DNA of 64,000 nt from Capra hircus (lineage: Eukaryota > Chordata > Mammalia > Artiodactyla > Bovidae), in the NCBI RefSeq assembly GCF_001704415.2, contig NC_030823.1:68338458-68402457 (forward strand). Direction: 5' to 3'. Below, piece after piece: positions 44,790-55,480 of the stretch (position 1 is its first letter; each line of letters starts with the position of its first letter). The position numbers and the translations under genes are program-made. Under the pieces are notes generated by a model. It saw only the letters and a program-made list of their open reading frames with translations. It was not told the DNA's origin and did not search any database.

Positions 44790-47306
44790 CAGTTCAGTTC
44801 AGTTCAGTCGCTCAGTCATGTCTGACTCTTTGCGACCCCCTCAATCGCAGCACGCCAGGCCTCCATGTCCATCACCAAATCCTGGAGTTCACTCAGACTT
44901 GCGTCCATTGAGTCCGTGATGCCATCCAGCCATCTCATCCTGGGTTGTCCCCTTCTCCTCCTGCTCCCAATCCCTCCCAGCATCAGGGTCTTTTCCAGTG
45001 AGTCAACTCTTTGCATGAGGTGGCCAAAGTACTGGAGCTTCAGCTTTAGCATCATTCCTTCCAAAGAAATCCCAGGGCTGATCTCCTTCAGAATGGACTG
45101 GTTGGGTCTCCTTGCAGTCCAAGGGACTCTCAAGATTCTTCTCCAACACCACAGTTCAAAAGCATCAATTCTTCGGCACTCTGCCTTCTTCACAGTCCAA
45201 CTCTCATATCCATACATGACCACAGGAAAAACCATTGCCTTGACTAGACGAAACTTAGTCGACAAAGTAATGTTTCTGTTTTTGAATATGCTATCTAGGT
45301 TGGTCATAACTTTTCTTCCAAGGAGTAAGCGTCTTTTAATTTCATGGCTGCAATCACCATCGGCAGTGATTTTGGAGCCGCCCAAAATAAAGTCTGACAC
45401 TGTTTCCACTGTTTCCCCATCTATTTGCCATGAAGTGATGGGACTGGATGCCATGATCTTCATTTTCTGAGTGATGAGCTTTAAGCCAACTTTTCACTCT
45501 CCTCTTTCACTTTCCTCAAGAGGCTTTTTAGCTCCTCTTCACTTTCTGCCATAAGGGTGGTGTCATCTGCATATCTGAGGTTATTCAGATTTCTCCCGCC
45601 AATCTTGATTCCAGCTTGTGTTTCTTCCAGTCCAGCGTTTCTCATGATGTACTCTGCATAGAAGTTAAATAAGCAGGGTGACAATATACAGCCTTGATGT
45701 ACTCTTTTTCCTACTTGGAATCAGTCTGTTGTTCCATGTCCAGTTCTAACTCTTGCTTCCTGACCTGCATACAGATTTCTCAAGAGGCAGGTCAGGTGGT
45801 CTGGTATTTCCATCTCTTTCAGAATTTTCCACAGTTTATTGTGATCCACACAGTCAAAGGCTTTGGCATAGTCAATAAAGCAGAAATAGATGTTTTTCTG
45901 GAACTCTCTTGCTTTTTCCATGATCCAGCAGATGTTGGCAATTTGATCTCTGGTTCTTCTGCCTTTTCTAAAACCAGCTTGAACATCAGGGAGTTCACGG
46001 TGCATGTATTGCTGAAGTCTGGCTTGGAGAATTTTGAGCATTACTTTACTAGCATGTGAGATGAGTGCAATTGTGCGGTAGTTTGAGCATTTTTTGGCAT
46101 TGCCTTTCTTTGGAATTGGAATGAAAAGTGACCTTTTCCAATCCTGTGGCCACTGCTGAGTTTCCCAAACATGCTGGCATATTGAGTGCAGCACTTTCAC
46201 AGCATCATCTTTCAGGATTTGAAATAGCTCAACTGGAATTCCATCACCTCCACTAGCTTAGTTCATAGTGACGCTTTCTAAGGCCCACTTGACTTCACAT
46301 TCCAGGATGTCTGGCTCTAGATGAGTGATCACACCATCATGATTATCTGGGCCATGAAGATCTTTTTGTACAGTTCTTCTGTGTATTCTTGCCACCTCTT
46401 CTTAATATCTTCTGCTTCAGTTAGGTCTATACCATTTCTGTCCTTTATCGAGCCCATCTTTGCATTAAATGTTCCCTTGGAATCTCTAATTTTCTTGAAG
46501 AGATCTCTAGTCTTACTCATTCTGTTCCTTTCCTCTATTTCTTTGCATTGATCACTGAAGAAGGCTTTCTTATCTCTTCTGCTATTCTTTGGAACTTTGC
46601 ATTAAGATGCTTATATCTTTCCTTTTCTCCTTTGCTTTTTGCCTCTCTTCTTTTCACAGCTATTTGTAAGGCCTCCCCAGACAGCCATTTTGCTTTTTTG
46701 CATTTCTTTTCCATGGGGATGGTCTTGATCCCTGTCTCCTGTACAACGTCATGAACCTCATTCCATAGTTCTTCAGGCACTCTATCTATCAGATCTAGGC
46801 CCTTAAATCTATTTCTCACTTCCACTGTATAATCATAAGGGATTTGATTTAGGTCATACCTGAATGGTCTAGCAGTTTCCCCTACTTTCTTCAATTTCAG
46901 TCTGAATTTGGTAATAAGGAGTTCATGATCTGAGCCACCATCAGCTCTTGGTCTTGTTTTTGTTGACTGTATAGAGCTTCTCCATTTTTGGCTGCAAAGA
47001 ATATAATCAATCTGATTTCAGTGTTGACCATCTGGTGATGTCCATGTGTAGAGTCTTCTCTTGTGATGTTGGAAGAGGGTGTTTGCTATGACCAGTGCAT
47101 TTTCTTGGCAAAACTCTATTAGCCTTTGCCCTGCTTCATTCCGCATTCCAAGGCCAAATTTGCCTGTTACTCCAGGTGTTTCTTGACTTCCTACTTTTGT
47201 ATTCCAGTCCCCTATAATGAAAAGGACATCTTTTTTGGGTGTTAGTTCTAAAAGGTCTTGTAGGTCTTCATAAAACCGTTCAACTTCAGCTTCTTCAGAT
47301 TCCATA
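44790..47306 (-). mobile_element. BovB LINE, 2.5 kb, minus strand
   Basis: The longest BovB here. The left end is the 3' terminus ('agttcagttcagttcagtcgc'). On the minus strand from the right come an EEP-type endonuclease remnant (about 47018-47305, GDWNTKVGSQ), a linker (46329-46894), reverse transcriptase motif A FIDYAKAFD (45721-46200), an intact catalytic box LRYADDTTLMA (45481-45684) and the C-terminal region (44816-45463). Frameshifts and stops separate these, so it is inactive. It starts inside the endonuclease domain; full-length BovB is about 3.2 kb. BovB is known to have entered ruminants by horizontal transfer. Confidence 0.96.
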
Positions 47307-47334
47307 AATCTAGTTCAAACAAATAGATTATAGA

Positions 47335-48317
47335 ATACAGATAAAATAGATGAAGAAATGCATACATTGTCCAAAGAGATGATGAAGGCTGAGGACATGG
47401 AGGGATGTTAGAGGACACCTTTGAAAGCATGGATGATCAAGGAGAAATGGAAGAAGCAGCAGAAATGGAAATTGACAAAATTCTATTTGAAATTACAGCA
47501 GGGGCCTTGAGCAAAGCAAAATTGGTAAACAATCAATGCTGTTATGGAGCCTGAATCTCCAGAAATGATAGCCACCTCAGAAGATAAAGAATGGGAAGAG
47601 GCCCTGGAGGCCATGCCTCCCAGTTGGTTGTGCTTAGCAGCTAGGGGCCACCCTGTTGGACCTCAAGCTTTTCTCATGGCCCACCTGCTGGGCATACATA
47701 CACTCCTCTGACGCAGCTACCATTTTATGTATCTCTTGCATTATACCTCTGTTGATGAGGCATTGCATTCTGGAGAAGATGCTCTGCTAATATCACTTCA
47801 CTCTCTGCAGAAATCTTGTGATCTCAGCTGGACTCTTCTTATGAGAAATGGTGTGATAAATGCATCATTTTTAGGAATACAAATAGAAGTATCTTTTTAG
47901 AGGACAAGAAATGAAATCTGTCTCCTCATAAAGCACTTTTGAGAATAGAACTCATTGCCTGAATGTTAAGGACTCTATTTTTTTGTATGTGAAACACTGT
48001 ACGCTGCTGCTGCTGCTAAGTTGCTTCAGTCAGGTCTGACTCTGTGCAACCCCACAGACAGCAGCCCACTAGGCTCCTCCATCCCTGGGATTCTCCAGTC
48101 AAGGATACTGGAGTGGGTTGCCATTTCCTTCTCCAATGCATGCATGCACGCTAAGTTGCTTCAGTCATGTCTGACTCTGTGAGACCCTATGGACAGCAGC
48201 CCGCTAGGCTCCTCCATCCACAGGATTCTCTAGGCAAGAATACAGGAGTGGGTTGCCATTTAAAACACTGTATAAATAGACTTTAATAAATTTTTGCTCT
48301 AACACTAGGAAAAAAAA
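47335..48317 (+). pseudogene. CHMP3: CHMP3 (VPS24) processed pseudogene, 5'-truncated
   Basis: The C-terminal third of the ESCRT-III subunit CHMP3 is readable: LSKEMMKA (47367-47390), MLEDTFESMDDQ (from 47405) and IDKILFEITAGA (about 47471-47504). Only 14 nt separate the first two blocks, so a frameshift lies between them. Further breaks follow after 47520. The 3' untranslated region continues without introns to AATAAA at 48285-48290, and an A-run follows at 48310-48317, the mark of LINE-mediated retroposition. A BOV-A2-like SINE interrupts the 3' part. The parent acts in multivesicular-body sorting; this copy cannot encode it. Confidence 0.9.
48002..48262 (-). mobile_element. BOV-A2-like SINE with two same-type monomers
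   Basis: Both monomers are of the 'taagttgcttcagtcatgtctgactctgtg' type, joined at 'ccaatgcatgcatgcacgc'. Ordinary BOV-A2 pairs two different monomers. An exact 10-bp target-site duplication, aaacactgta, lies at 47992-48001 and 48263-48272, inside the CHMP3 pseudogene. Confidence 0.92.
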
Positions 48318-48469
48318 TTTAGAGTTTTCTATGTACAATCTCCTCATTCATTATTGGTCTGTTTAGATTTTCTGTTTATCCATTGTTTGGTTTCAGTAGG
48401 TTGTATGTGTCTGGCAATTCATTTATTTCTTCCAGGTTTTAAAAAGATAAATAAATGTTGGTTTACAAG

Positions 48470-50150
48470 ACAGAGAAAGGGGAGAAGATATCAGAAGCAT
48501 TGCAGGTAAGGATAAAAAGTTAAGCAAAGGTATGGATCCTGGTGACATGGAATAGCATGGTAACTGACAGAGATAAGAGGTGTGTAAAGTTTCCTGTGCT
48601 GCTGCTGCTGCTGCTGCTGAGTTGCTTCAGCCCTGTCTGACTCTGTGCGACCCCATAGATGGCAGCCCACCAGGCTCCCCCGTCCCTGGGATTCTCCAGG
48701 CAAGAACACTGGAGTGGGTTGCCATTTCCTTCTCCAATGCATGAAAGTGAAGTGAAAGCGAAGTTGCTGAGTCATGTCCGACTCCTTGCGACCCCATGGA
48801 CTACAGCCTACCAGGCTCCTCCGTCCATGGGATTTTCCAGGCAAGAGTACTGGAGTAGGGTGCCATTGCCTTCTCCAAAAGTTTCCTGTGAGGAGGACAC
48901 ACAAGTGTGGACATAAGTTTGGTGAGAGAAAGGTCTAGAGAAGAGAATGGATATACCAGTTAAGAGGTTTGAACTTTATCTCAAGGGCAATGGACGTTTG
49001 TTCGAGGGTTTTAAGCACAAAAGAGGTTTAAATAGAACTACTTTTTGTGTTGTTGTTAAGGAAGATCTCAGTTGATGATTGTATTCGGGAATTTTTGACG
49101 CGATCAATATCAGAGTAGGCGGTGTTTCAAGGAGAGGAAAACAGTGGGAAGAATGTGGGACAGCTAGAGATCAGAAGGAGCGTGGTTCACAGAAAACTGC
49201 TTCGAGCAGAGCGGCCACACCAGGAGTTCCAAAGAGAAACGATTAGGGTCAAGCTGCAGCAGGGGGCACAGAGAGGGGAAGAGACACAGAGAACTTGAAA
49301 AGACAGAGTGCCCGCGCTGGCTGGATATGTGGGTGAGTGCGGGGGGTCCGTGACTCCCAGTTCAGCCGGGGTGACTGGAGGGTGCTTATACCACTCCTGA
49401 CAATAAAAGAGCTGGCACACGAAGCAGATTTTGTCAGGGGAATTTGATCGGAGCAATTTGGTACAAGTTGTTTGGAGATGCTTGTGGAACACTAGGCTGA
49501 GATGGTTCAGCAGGCAAAATGCAATTTAGAAATGAGGTTTGACATAGAAATGGCAACGCTCTCCTCAACAGCACAGAGACCAGAAGTTCAGGGAGTAAAA
49601 GCTATTACCTGGGGAAAATCTCACTCAATGTATGGTGAAATAAAAGCAGTACTAAAAAATAAAAATCCTGGGATAGAGGGAGGGTGTCAGTACTTACAAA
49701 TCAGTCAGGAGAAAAGAGTCAGAGAAAAAACTGCTAGAATTCTACGTGTTTGACTGGAGACTTAAAGGAATGAAAAGTCAACAGAGAGGGGGAGAGGTGA
49801 GAAGTCCAGCAGAGGTGAATACTGTATGTGAAGAGTGGATGGAATACTGTATGGAATTGGATGAAGAATAGTTGGAGGGGTTGAGCTCAGACTGAAGGAC
49901 AGACTGTGAATCCCAGGAAACTGGAGGAAAAGGAGCAAATCGTGGAGGGGACAGAATGAATTATAGACTCAAGGCTAAGAATTCCCACCTGTTAACCTTG
50001 GTTTTCTCAGTAGAGATAAATTGATTTGCTGAAAGAGGAAGGTTGATGGTGGCAAAGAAATAAGAAAATGGATAAAGGGGAAGAATAGCAACTTTGGGAA
50101 TTGGGAGAGGACTTGACCGTATATAAGACTAACAGAGAAATGGAGGGATT
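48470..50150 (-). mobile_element. Probable antisense L2 LINE, split by BOV-A2
   Basis: 'actttatctcaagggcaatggacgtttgttcgagggttttaagc' matches antisense L2 ('gggcaatgggaagccattggagggttttaagcaggg'). 'aagcaaaggtatggatcctggtgacatggaatagc' before the SINE and 'ttgtttggagatgcttgtgg' after it fit the same order. Strongly diverged. The far right boundary is a guess. Confidence 0.5.
48599..48877 (-). mobile_element. BOV-A2 SINE (dimer), minus strand
   Basis: (GCT)n head, then two monomers joined at 'ctccaatgcatgaaagtgaagtg'. An exact 13-bp target-site duplication, aaagtttcctgtg, lies at 48586-48598 and 48878-48890. Confidence 0.97.
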
Positions 50151-50879
50151 TGAAAGAGTCCTGTTTCCCTCCTAATTTCCTGAGGCAAAACATGTTTCTA
50201 ACTGTCAGAAAAAGAATAAAAATTTCCAACATACATGAAATCAGCTAAATAAATTGTGAAACAATGATTATATTTTATTTTAATGAAGTATGAATGCTTA
50301 CTGAGTTTTTAATATCAAAATAAAAAAAATAAATAAAAGCCAAGCCGACGAAGCATTGGGACTAGAATCGCTAGGGTTCAAAGATCAAAGATGAGGGAAA
50401 GGACTTGCATAGTCCATGAATCAAAATCAATGTTATGATATCCCTCTGACAAATAAACAGGCAAAAAATACCTCGTGCCCAAAGTTAAATAGACTGCACT
50501 GCTATGCTTGCAGCAAGATAGATTTGCAGGCCACAGATTTGAGGTGACATACATTTCAACAGTCGTGGGAGGGTTTAGCAGCTCAGCCCATAAGAGCAGT
50601 GTCAGATGGTAGATGGCCAATCTGACCCAAAGCAGAGGAGTTTTGTGCCCTGTGTAGCAGAAGGACAGAGCAGAGGGCCCTTCCCTGGAGAAGCAGCTGA
50701 GCCCTAAGTGGAAGGCCAGTGTCCAACTAAGAAGGGCTTTGGATCAAAATCTCCAACTTCTTTTTCCTAGTAAAACAGACAATGTTCTGGTCAGTCTAAT
50801 CAAGATTAAAAGATAGAAATTAAACATCAATCATCAACTTAAGAAACTCTTTGTAACCTTGTTATAAACATGCACTACA
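50151..50879. other. Unassigned sequence with an A-rich tract
   Basis: The tract 'caaaataaaaaaaataaataaaagcc' near 50315-50340 may be a retroelement tail. Nothing else recognised. Confidence 0.4.
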
Positions 50880-51168
50880 CAAACTCTGGGAGATGGCGAG
50901 GGACAGGGAGGCCTGGCATGCTGCAGTCCATGGGGTTGAGAATGTGAAGGAGGTCACTTGGCCATGTCCGACTCTTTGTGACCCCATGGACTATACAGTC
51001 CATGGAATTCTCCAGGCCAGAATACTGGAATGGGTAGACTCTCCCTTCTCCAGGGGGTCTTCCCAACCCAGGGATCGAACCCAGGTGTCCTGCATCGCAG
51101 GTGAATTCTTTACCAGCTGAGCCATAAGGGGTCGTGAATAATTGGACACAACTTGGTGACTGAGCAAC
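50880..51168 (+). mobile_element. BovB 3' end, split by Bov-tA
   Basis: Left piece 'aaactctgggagatggcgaggg...tgctgcagtccatggggttg' and right piece 'aattggacacaacttggtgactgagcaacaacaa' are contiguous in BovB. The Bov-tA between them sits in the 'ggggttgcaaagagt' segment. Confidence 0.88.
50944..51129 (-). mobile_element. Bov-tA SINE inside a BovB tail
   Basis: Antisense unit 'gtgaaggaggtcacttggcc', 'gggatcgaacccaggtgtcc', 'accagctgagccataagg'. A probable 10-bp target-site duplication with two mismatches: ggttgagaat (50934-50943) and ggtcgtgaat (51130-51139). Confidence 0.87.
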
Positions 51169-51240
51169 AACAATGATATGATTTAAAATTTCTCTCTGAA
51201 ACCAACAGCCAATGCTTACAATACTTAAAAGTAAAATAGC

Positions 51241-51450
51241 GACATCCCCAGTGGCTCAGCGGTGAAGAATCGGCCTGCAGTGCAGGAGACGCAGGAGACA
51301 GGGGTTTGATCCCTGGGTCAGGAAGATTCCCTGGAGGCGGGCATGGCCACCCACTCCAGTATTCTTGTTTGGAGAATCCCATGGGCAGAGGAGCCTGGTG
51401 GGCTACATAGGGTCACAAATAGTCAGAAGCAACTGACCAACCGTGCTTGC
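51241..51450 (+). mobile_element. Bov-tA SINE, plus strand
   Basis: 'gacatccccagtggctcagcgg' to 'gcaactgaccaaccgtgc'. An exact 14-bp target-site duplication, aaaagtaaaatagc, lies at 51227-51240 and 51451-51464. The A box (tggctcagcgg) still fits the consensus, but the B-box CpG has mutated (ggtttgatccc). Confidence 0.96.
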
Positions 51451-51924
51451 AAAAGTAAAATAGCAGCAGAAATATTCTTCTTAAAGGTAAGACCAAGAAG
51501 GATAACATTATAGCTATTGATTCTATGCTACTCAGAAGTTACAGCCAATGGAAAAGGGCAGAAAAGAGAAATAAGAAATACAATTATTGGAGAAGAAAGA
51601 AAAATTATAATTTACAGACAGTATTTCTATCTAGAAAACTCATGAGAATAAATTTTAAAGTTATTTGAGCTAGTTGGAGAGTTTAAAAAGATGATCAGTA
51701 ACAAAAATTAACATAGAAAAATTTACTAGATTCCAGAAATTATCAATTAAAAAAGCACAATGGAAAAAGCTCTGCCCACCAGAGTAGCAGAAGTTATAAT
51801 ATCCAAGAATAAATTTAATAAAAACTCTGTTAGAACTACATGAAAAACAATTGGAAAATTTTACTGAGAGATGTTAAAAAGACTTAAATAAGTTGATGCT
51901 GCTGCTGTTTTCATGAGTAGTGAA

Positions 51925-52130
51925 ATGAGTGAAGTCGCTCAGTTGTGTCCAACTCTTTGCGACCCCATGGACTGTAGCCTACCAGGCTCCTCTGTCCATG
52001 GGATTTTCCAGGCAATAGTCCTGGAGTGGATTGCCATTTCCTTCTCCAGGGGATCTTCCCAACCCAGGGATCGAAGCTGGATCTCCCATATTGTAGACAG
52101 ACGCTTTACTGTCTGAGCCACCAGGGAAGT
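51925..52130 (-). mobile_element. Bov-tA SINE, minus strand
   Basis: 'gagtgaagtcgctcagttgtg' to 'gtctgagccaccagggaagtc', complete antisense unit. Target-site duplication not clear. Confidence 0.92.
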
Positions 52131-52424
52131 CACTAGAAGAGCATAAAAATATCAATAGTCCCCAATACGATGTATTTATACACAAATCCCCAATTATGTT
52201 CCAAATCTAGTTAAAATTATGACCTTACCTACATACATGAGCTTATTCTTATAAAAGTCAAGGGGCGTGGCGGGGGGGGACTGAAAAAAAATGAGAGGGA
52301 ATTTGTACCATCAGAAAGCTATAACTTATAAATGTACGTTTGTATATTCATAGATAGAGATAGAACCAGAAATAAACTCTAGTACAATTAAGAACTTAGA
52401 ATATGGTGAAGTTGAGATTTAAAT

Positions 52425-53090
52425 GGGTGAGAGAATGGTGGATTACCCACTAGATGAGACAAGGTAAATGGCTGACTACTGGATTTATAGCCTCTACTAG
52501 ACCAGTGTTAAGTGCCAGCAGCGTTTGCCAGGCTCCCCTTCCTCCTGAGCTGCTGTCCCTCATCTAACAGTCCAGCTCCCCCAGGCATCCAGGCACAGCC
52601 TCCATTGCCCTTTCTGCTGCACAAAACCATAGCGGTTCTAGCAGCCACGTAAGACTTAGCTGAGTCCATGGAGCCCAGACTTCCCAGCAGCTGCCCAGAA
52701 TGTCTGCATAATGCAACTCAGAAGCACAAACCTCGACCATCAAAAGAAAGGAGCCGGAGAATTAACAGATCAGGTCCTTTCTCCTCACGCCCCCCCCCCC
52801 CCCCCACACACACTGGACTCATAGACGGCTGCGTCAGCCTCTCTGCTGACATCCTGCATCTGGAATATGGCAGTGTTTTCCTCTGAAACTGTTGCTGTCC
52901 TGGTAACAAGGCACCACCTTTGATTTTCTTTCTTCTTTCCCCTCTTCACTTTCTTATTTTCCTTTTCTCACTCTTGATGCCCTGGGATCCCTCTCCCTGC
53001 AAACCTCGAATATGTAAGCTTTTCCTCAGGCTCTGCTTGGCAAGGAACTGGGACTCAGACACATTCCTTCTTCACATGTCATCCTAAAAT
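52425..53090. other. Unassigned GC-richer block with a poly-C run
   Basis: Non-L1 sequence embedded in A-rich L1 DNA. A run of 16 C (52790-52805) followed by CACACACA is the main feature. Open frames at 52668-52909 on both strands have no domain. Origin unknown. Confidence 0.45.
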
Positions 53091-54591
53091 ACATCCTAGA
53101 TGGATTAGAGCACGACAACATAAAAATAGTGCATAAAAGATGAAACAGAAAACGTTAGTGTATCTGCCTATAAAGATGTAAGTTATGGAGGTATGGAAAA
53201 TCTTTCTAATCTAAGAATATGATAGATTTGACTTTATAGAGTCTTAAACCTTTGCAGAAGTATTGCAAACAAACAAACAAGAAAATATTAATGCCTTAAG
53301 CAGAAATAGGTTAACATGTATTAATAGATTGGTATAGGTTAAAATGTAAAAAACACTTAGTAACTACATTTTGAAAATCTTATCAGGAAAAAATAGACTA
53401 AGAACTTGAACAAGTAATCCACAAAGAAACACAAAGGATTGAAAAGCATATTAAAAAAAATTCAGGCTTACTAAAATCAAGGAAATACAGATGAAAACAA
53501 CAATAATTTATCATTTTCCTCTAACAGATTTGCTAAGATTAAAACCAAAGGCAGGGGCCCAAATCGGGGAGGGTGCAATCATGCTTTCACAAACTACTGG
53601 GAGGTCTGTAATTTGGTACATTCTTTTTGGAAATACATATCAAAAGCTTTAAATTTGTTCTTATCCTTTAAACTAATAAATCCACATATAAAAGTTTATC
53701 TTAAGGAAATGATCAGAGGTCCAAGACTTATGTTGAAAGACATTTAGAGCAATATGACTTTTTATTGTTGTCGTAAATAGCTGGAAACAAGACAAATACC
53801 AAAAAAAGGGACTGGATAAATAGATTTTTGAGTGTTAATAAGATGGAATTCTCTTCACTTATTTCATATTTTCATATATGAAAAGTTTGTGGGAAAATGC
53901 CCTCCACATACACTGAAATATGAAAAACTGCTTATAAAATAATGTAAAATAAAGATTTAAGTATTTAGAAAAACCCAAAGAATTTACACAGCAACATCTT
54001 CTCCAAGACAAAGCAAAACTAAACTCAACAGGATCTTTGGAATGTTTAGAAGCACAAACATTAAAAAAAATAACGAATGAATCACTAAGTGTGTTTTTTC
54101 TAGAATAATTTTTGCTAATTTCTTAATCATAAAATATTATTTTAAAATTATTTTGAGCCATAGACCTAAATGTAAAACATGAAACTATAAAAATTCTAGA
54201 ATAAAACATGAGATAAAATCTATAGGAACTTGAGACAAGAGAAGATTTCTTAGGACATAAAAATCTCAAACCACTTTACAATTTTAGAATAAAAAATGAC
54301 AACTAGACTTTATTAAAATTTTGCCCTTCAAAATATACTTTTAAGAAATAAAGAAAGCAAGCCACAATGAAAGAAAATATTTTCAATGCATATTTCTCAC
54401 AAAAAGTTTATCTACAATAGATGAAGAATCCTTATACCTCAATAAGAAGATAATCCAGTTTTGAAAATAGGCAAAATATTTAAACATACAGTTTAAAGAA
54501 GAAGATATACAAATGGCCTAAGCAGTGAAAATAAGATCAAAACCATCAGTTATCGTGGAAATGCAAATTAAACCATGTACCCACTAGAGTG

Positions 54592-54805
54592 GGGCTTCCC
54601 TGGCGGCTCAGTTGGTAAAGAATCTGCGTGCAATATAAGAGACCTGGGTTTGATCCCTGGGTCAGGAAGATCCCCTGGAGAAGGAAATGGCAACCCACTC
54701 CAGTATTCTTGCCTGGAGAATCCCATGAAGAGAGGAACCTGAGGAGGCTGACAGGCTACAGTCCATGCGGTCAAGAGTCAGACATGACTGAGCTATTAAA
54801 CCACC
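54592..54805 (+). mobile_element. Bov-tA SINE, plus strand
   Basis: 'gggcttccctggcggctcag' to 'gacatgactgagctattaaacc', followed by 'accaccaccag'. A small insertion ('cctgaggaggctgacagg') makes it longer than its neighbours. Confidence 0.93.
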
Positions 54806-55140
54806 ACCACCAGCAGCCATTAGAATTGTTGGCAAGTATGTGGAACAGGCAAAACTCACATGCATCGCTGTGAGAATATAAAATGATGTCACCACTTTGA
54901 AAAACTGTCCATTTGTTTAAAAGTTAAACATATTTCTACCATACCACCAGCCATTCTACTCCTAAGAAGTAATTTAGAAGTATTTACCCAAAAGAAGTAA
55001 AAATATATATCCATACAAAATATTGTGTGCGATGTTCCTAGCACTTTATTTGAAATAAAGCCCCAGACTGGAAATAATCCAATATCCATCGACAGGTGAA
55101 TAAATAAGCAAATAGATGTATATTTATACAATAATGGTCA

Positions 55141-55395
55141 AGTGGACCTTAGGAAGCATTACTCTAAATAAAGCTAGTGAAGATGATGGAATTCCAGCTG
55201 AGCTATTTCCAATCTTAAAAGATGATGCTGTTAAAGTGCTGCACTCGGTATACCAGCAAATTTGAAAAACTCAGCAGTGGCCACAGGACTGAAAAAGCTG
55301 AGTTTTCATTCCAGTCTCAAAGAAAGGCGATGCTGAAGAATGTTCAAATTACTGTACAACTGCACTCATTTCACATGCAAGCAGTTTCATGGATA
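55141..55395 (+). mobile_element. Internal BovB fragment without a 3' end
   Basis: 'tcaagtggaccttaggaagcattactctaaa', 'gatgatggaattccagctgagctatttcc', 'cagcagtggccacaggactg', 'attactgtacaactgcactcatttcacatgc' match the BovB region just before reverse transcriptase motif A. It ends abruptly at the L1 text on both sides and lacks the BovB 3' terminus. Confidence 0.88.
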
Positions 55396-55480
55396 CATAT
55401 ATTTGTCAAAACTCATAGAATTGTATACTTTAAATGAATTTAGTTAATAACATGTAAATTGTAGGTCAATAAAGTTACTT

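Larger units (their letters stand above)
51480..54060 (+). mobile_element. Degraded L1/HAL1 LINE sequence, discontinuous
   Basis: A-rich L1 ORF2-like text in sense: 'ataatatccaagaataaatttaataaaaactctg', 'aactacatgaaaaacaattggaaaattttactgagagatg', and later 'gaaatacagatgaaaacaacaataatttatcattttcctc'. Interrupted by Bov-tA (51925-52130) and by a GC-richer block (52425-53090) that is not L1. Half-L1 (HAL1) or old L1M cannot be told apart by eye. Confidence 0.6.
54061..55480 (+). mobile_element. Old L1 3' region, interrupted
   Basis: Sense L1M text: 'aggcaaaatatttaaacatacagtttaaagaagaagatatac', 'accacttgaaaaactg'-type, 'attctactcctaagaagtaatttagaagtatttaccc', 'actggaaataatccaatatccatcgacaggtgaataaataagc', and the end 'gtcaaaactcatagaattgtatactttaaatgaatt'. 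Split by Bov-tA (54592-54805) and by a BovB internal fragment (55141-55395). Confidence 0.8.
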
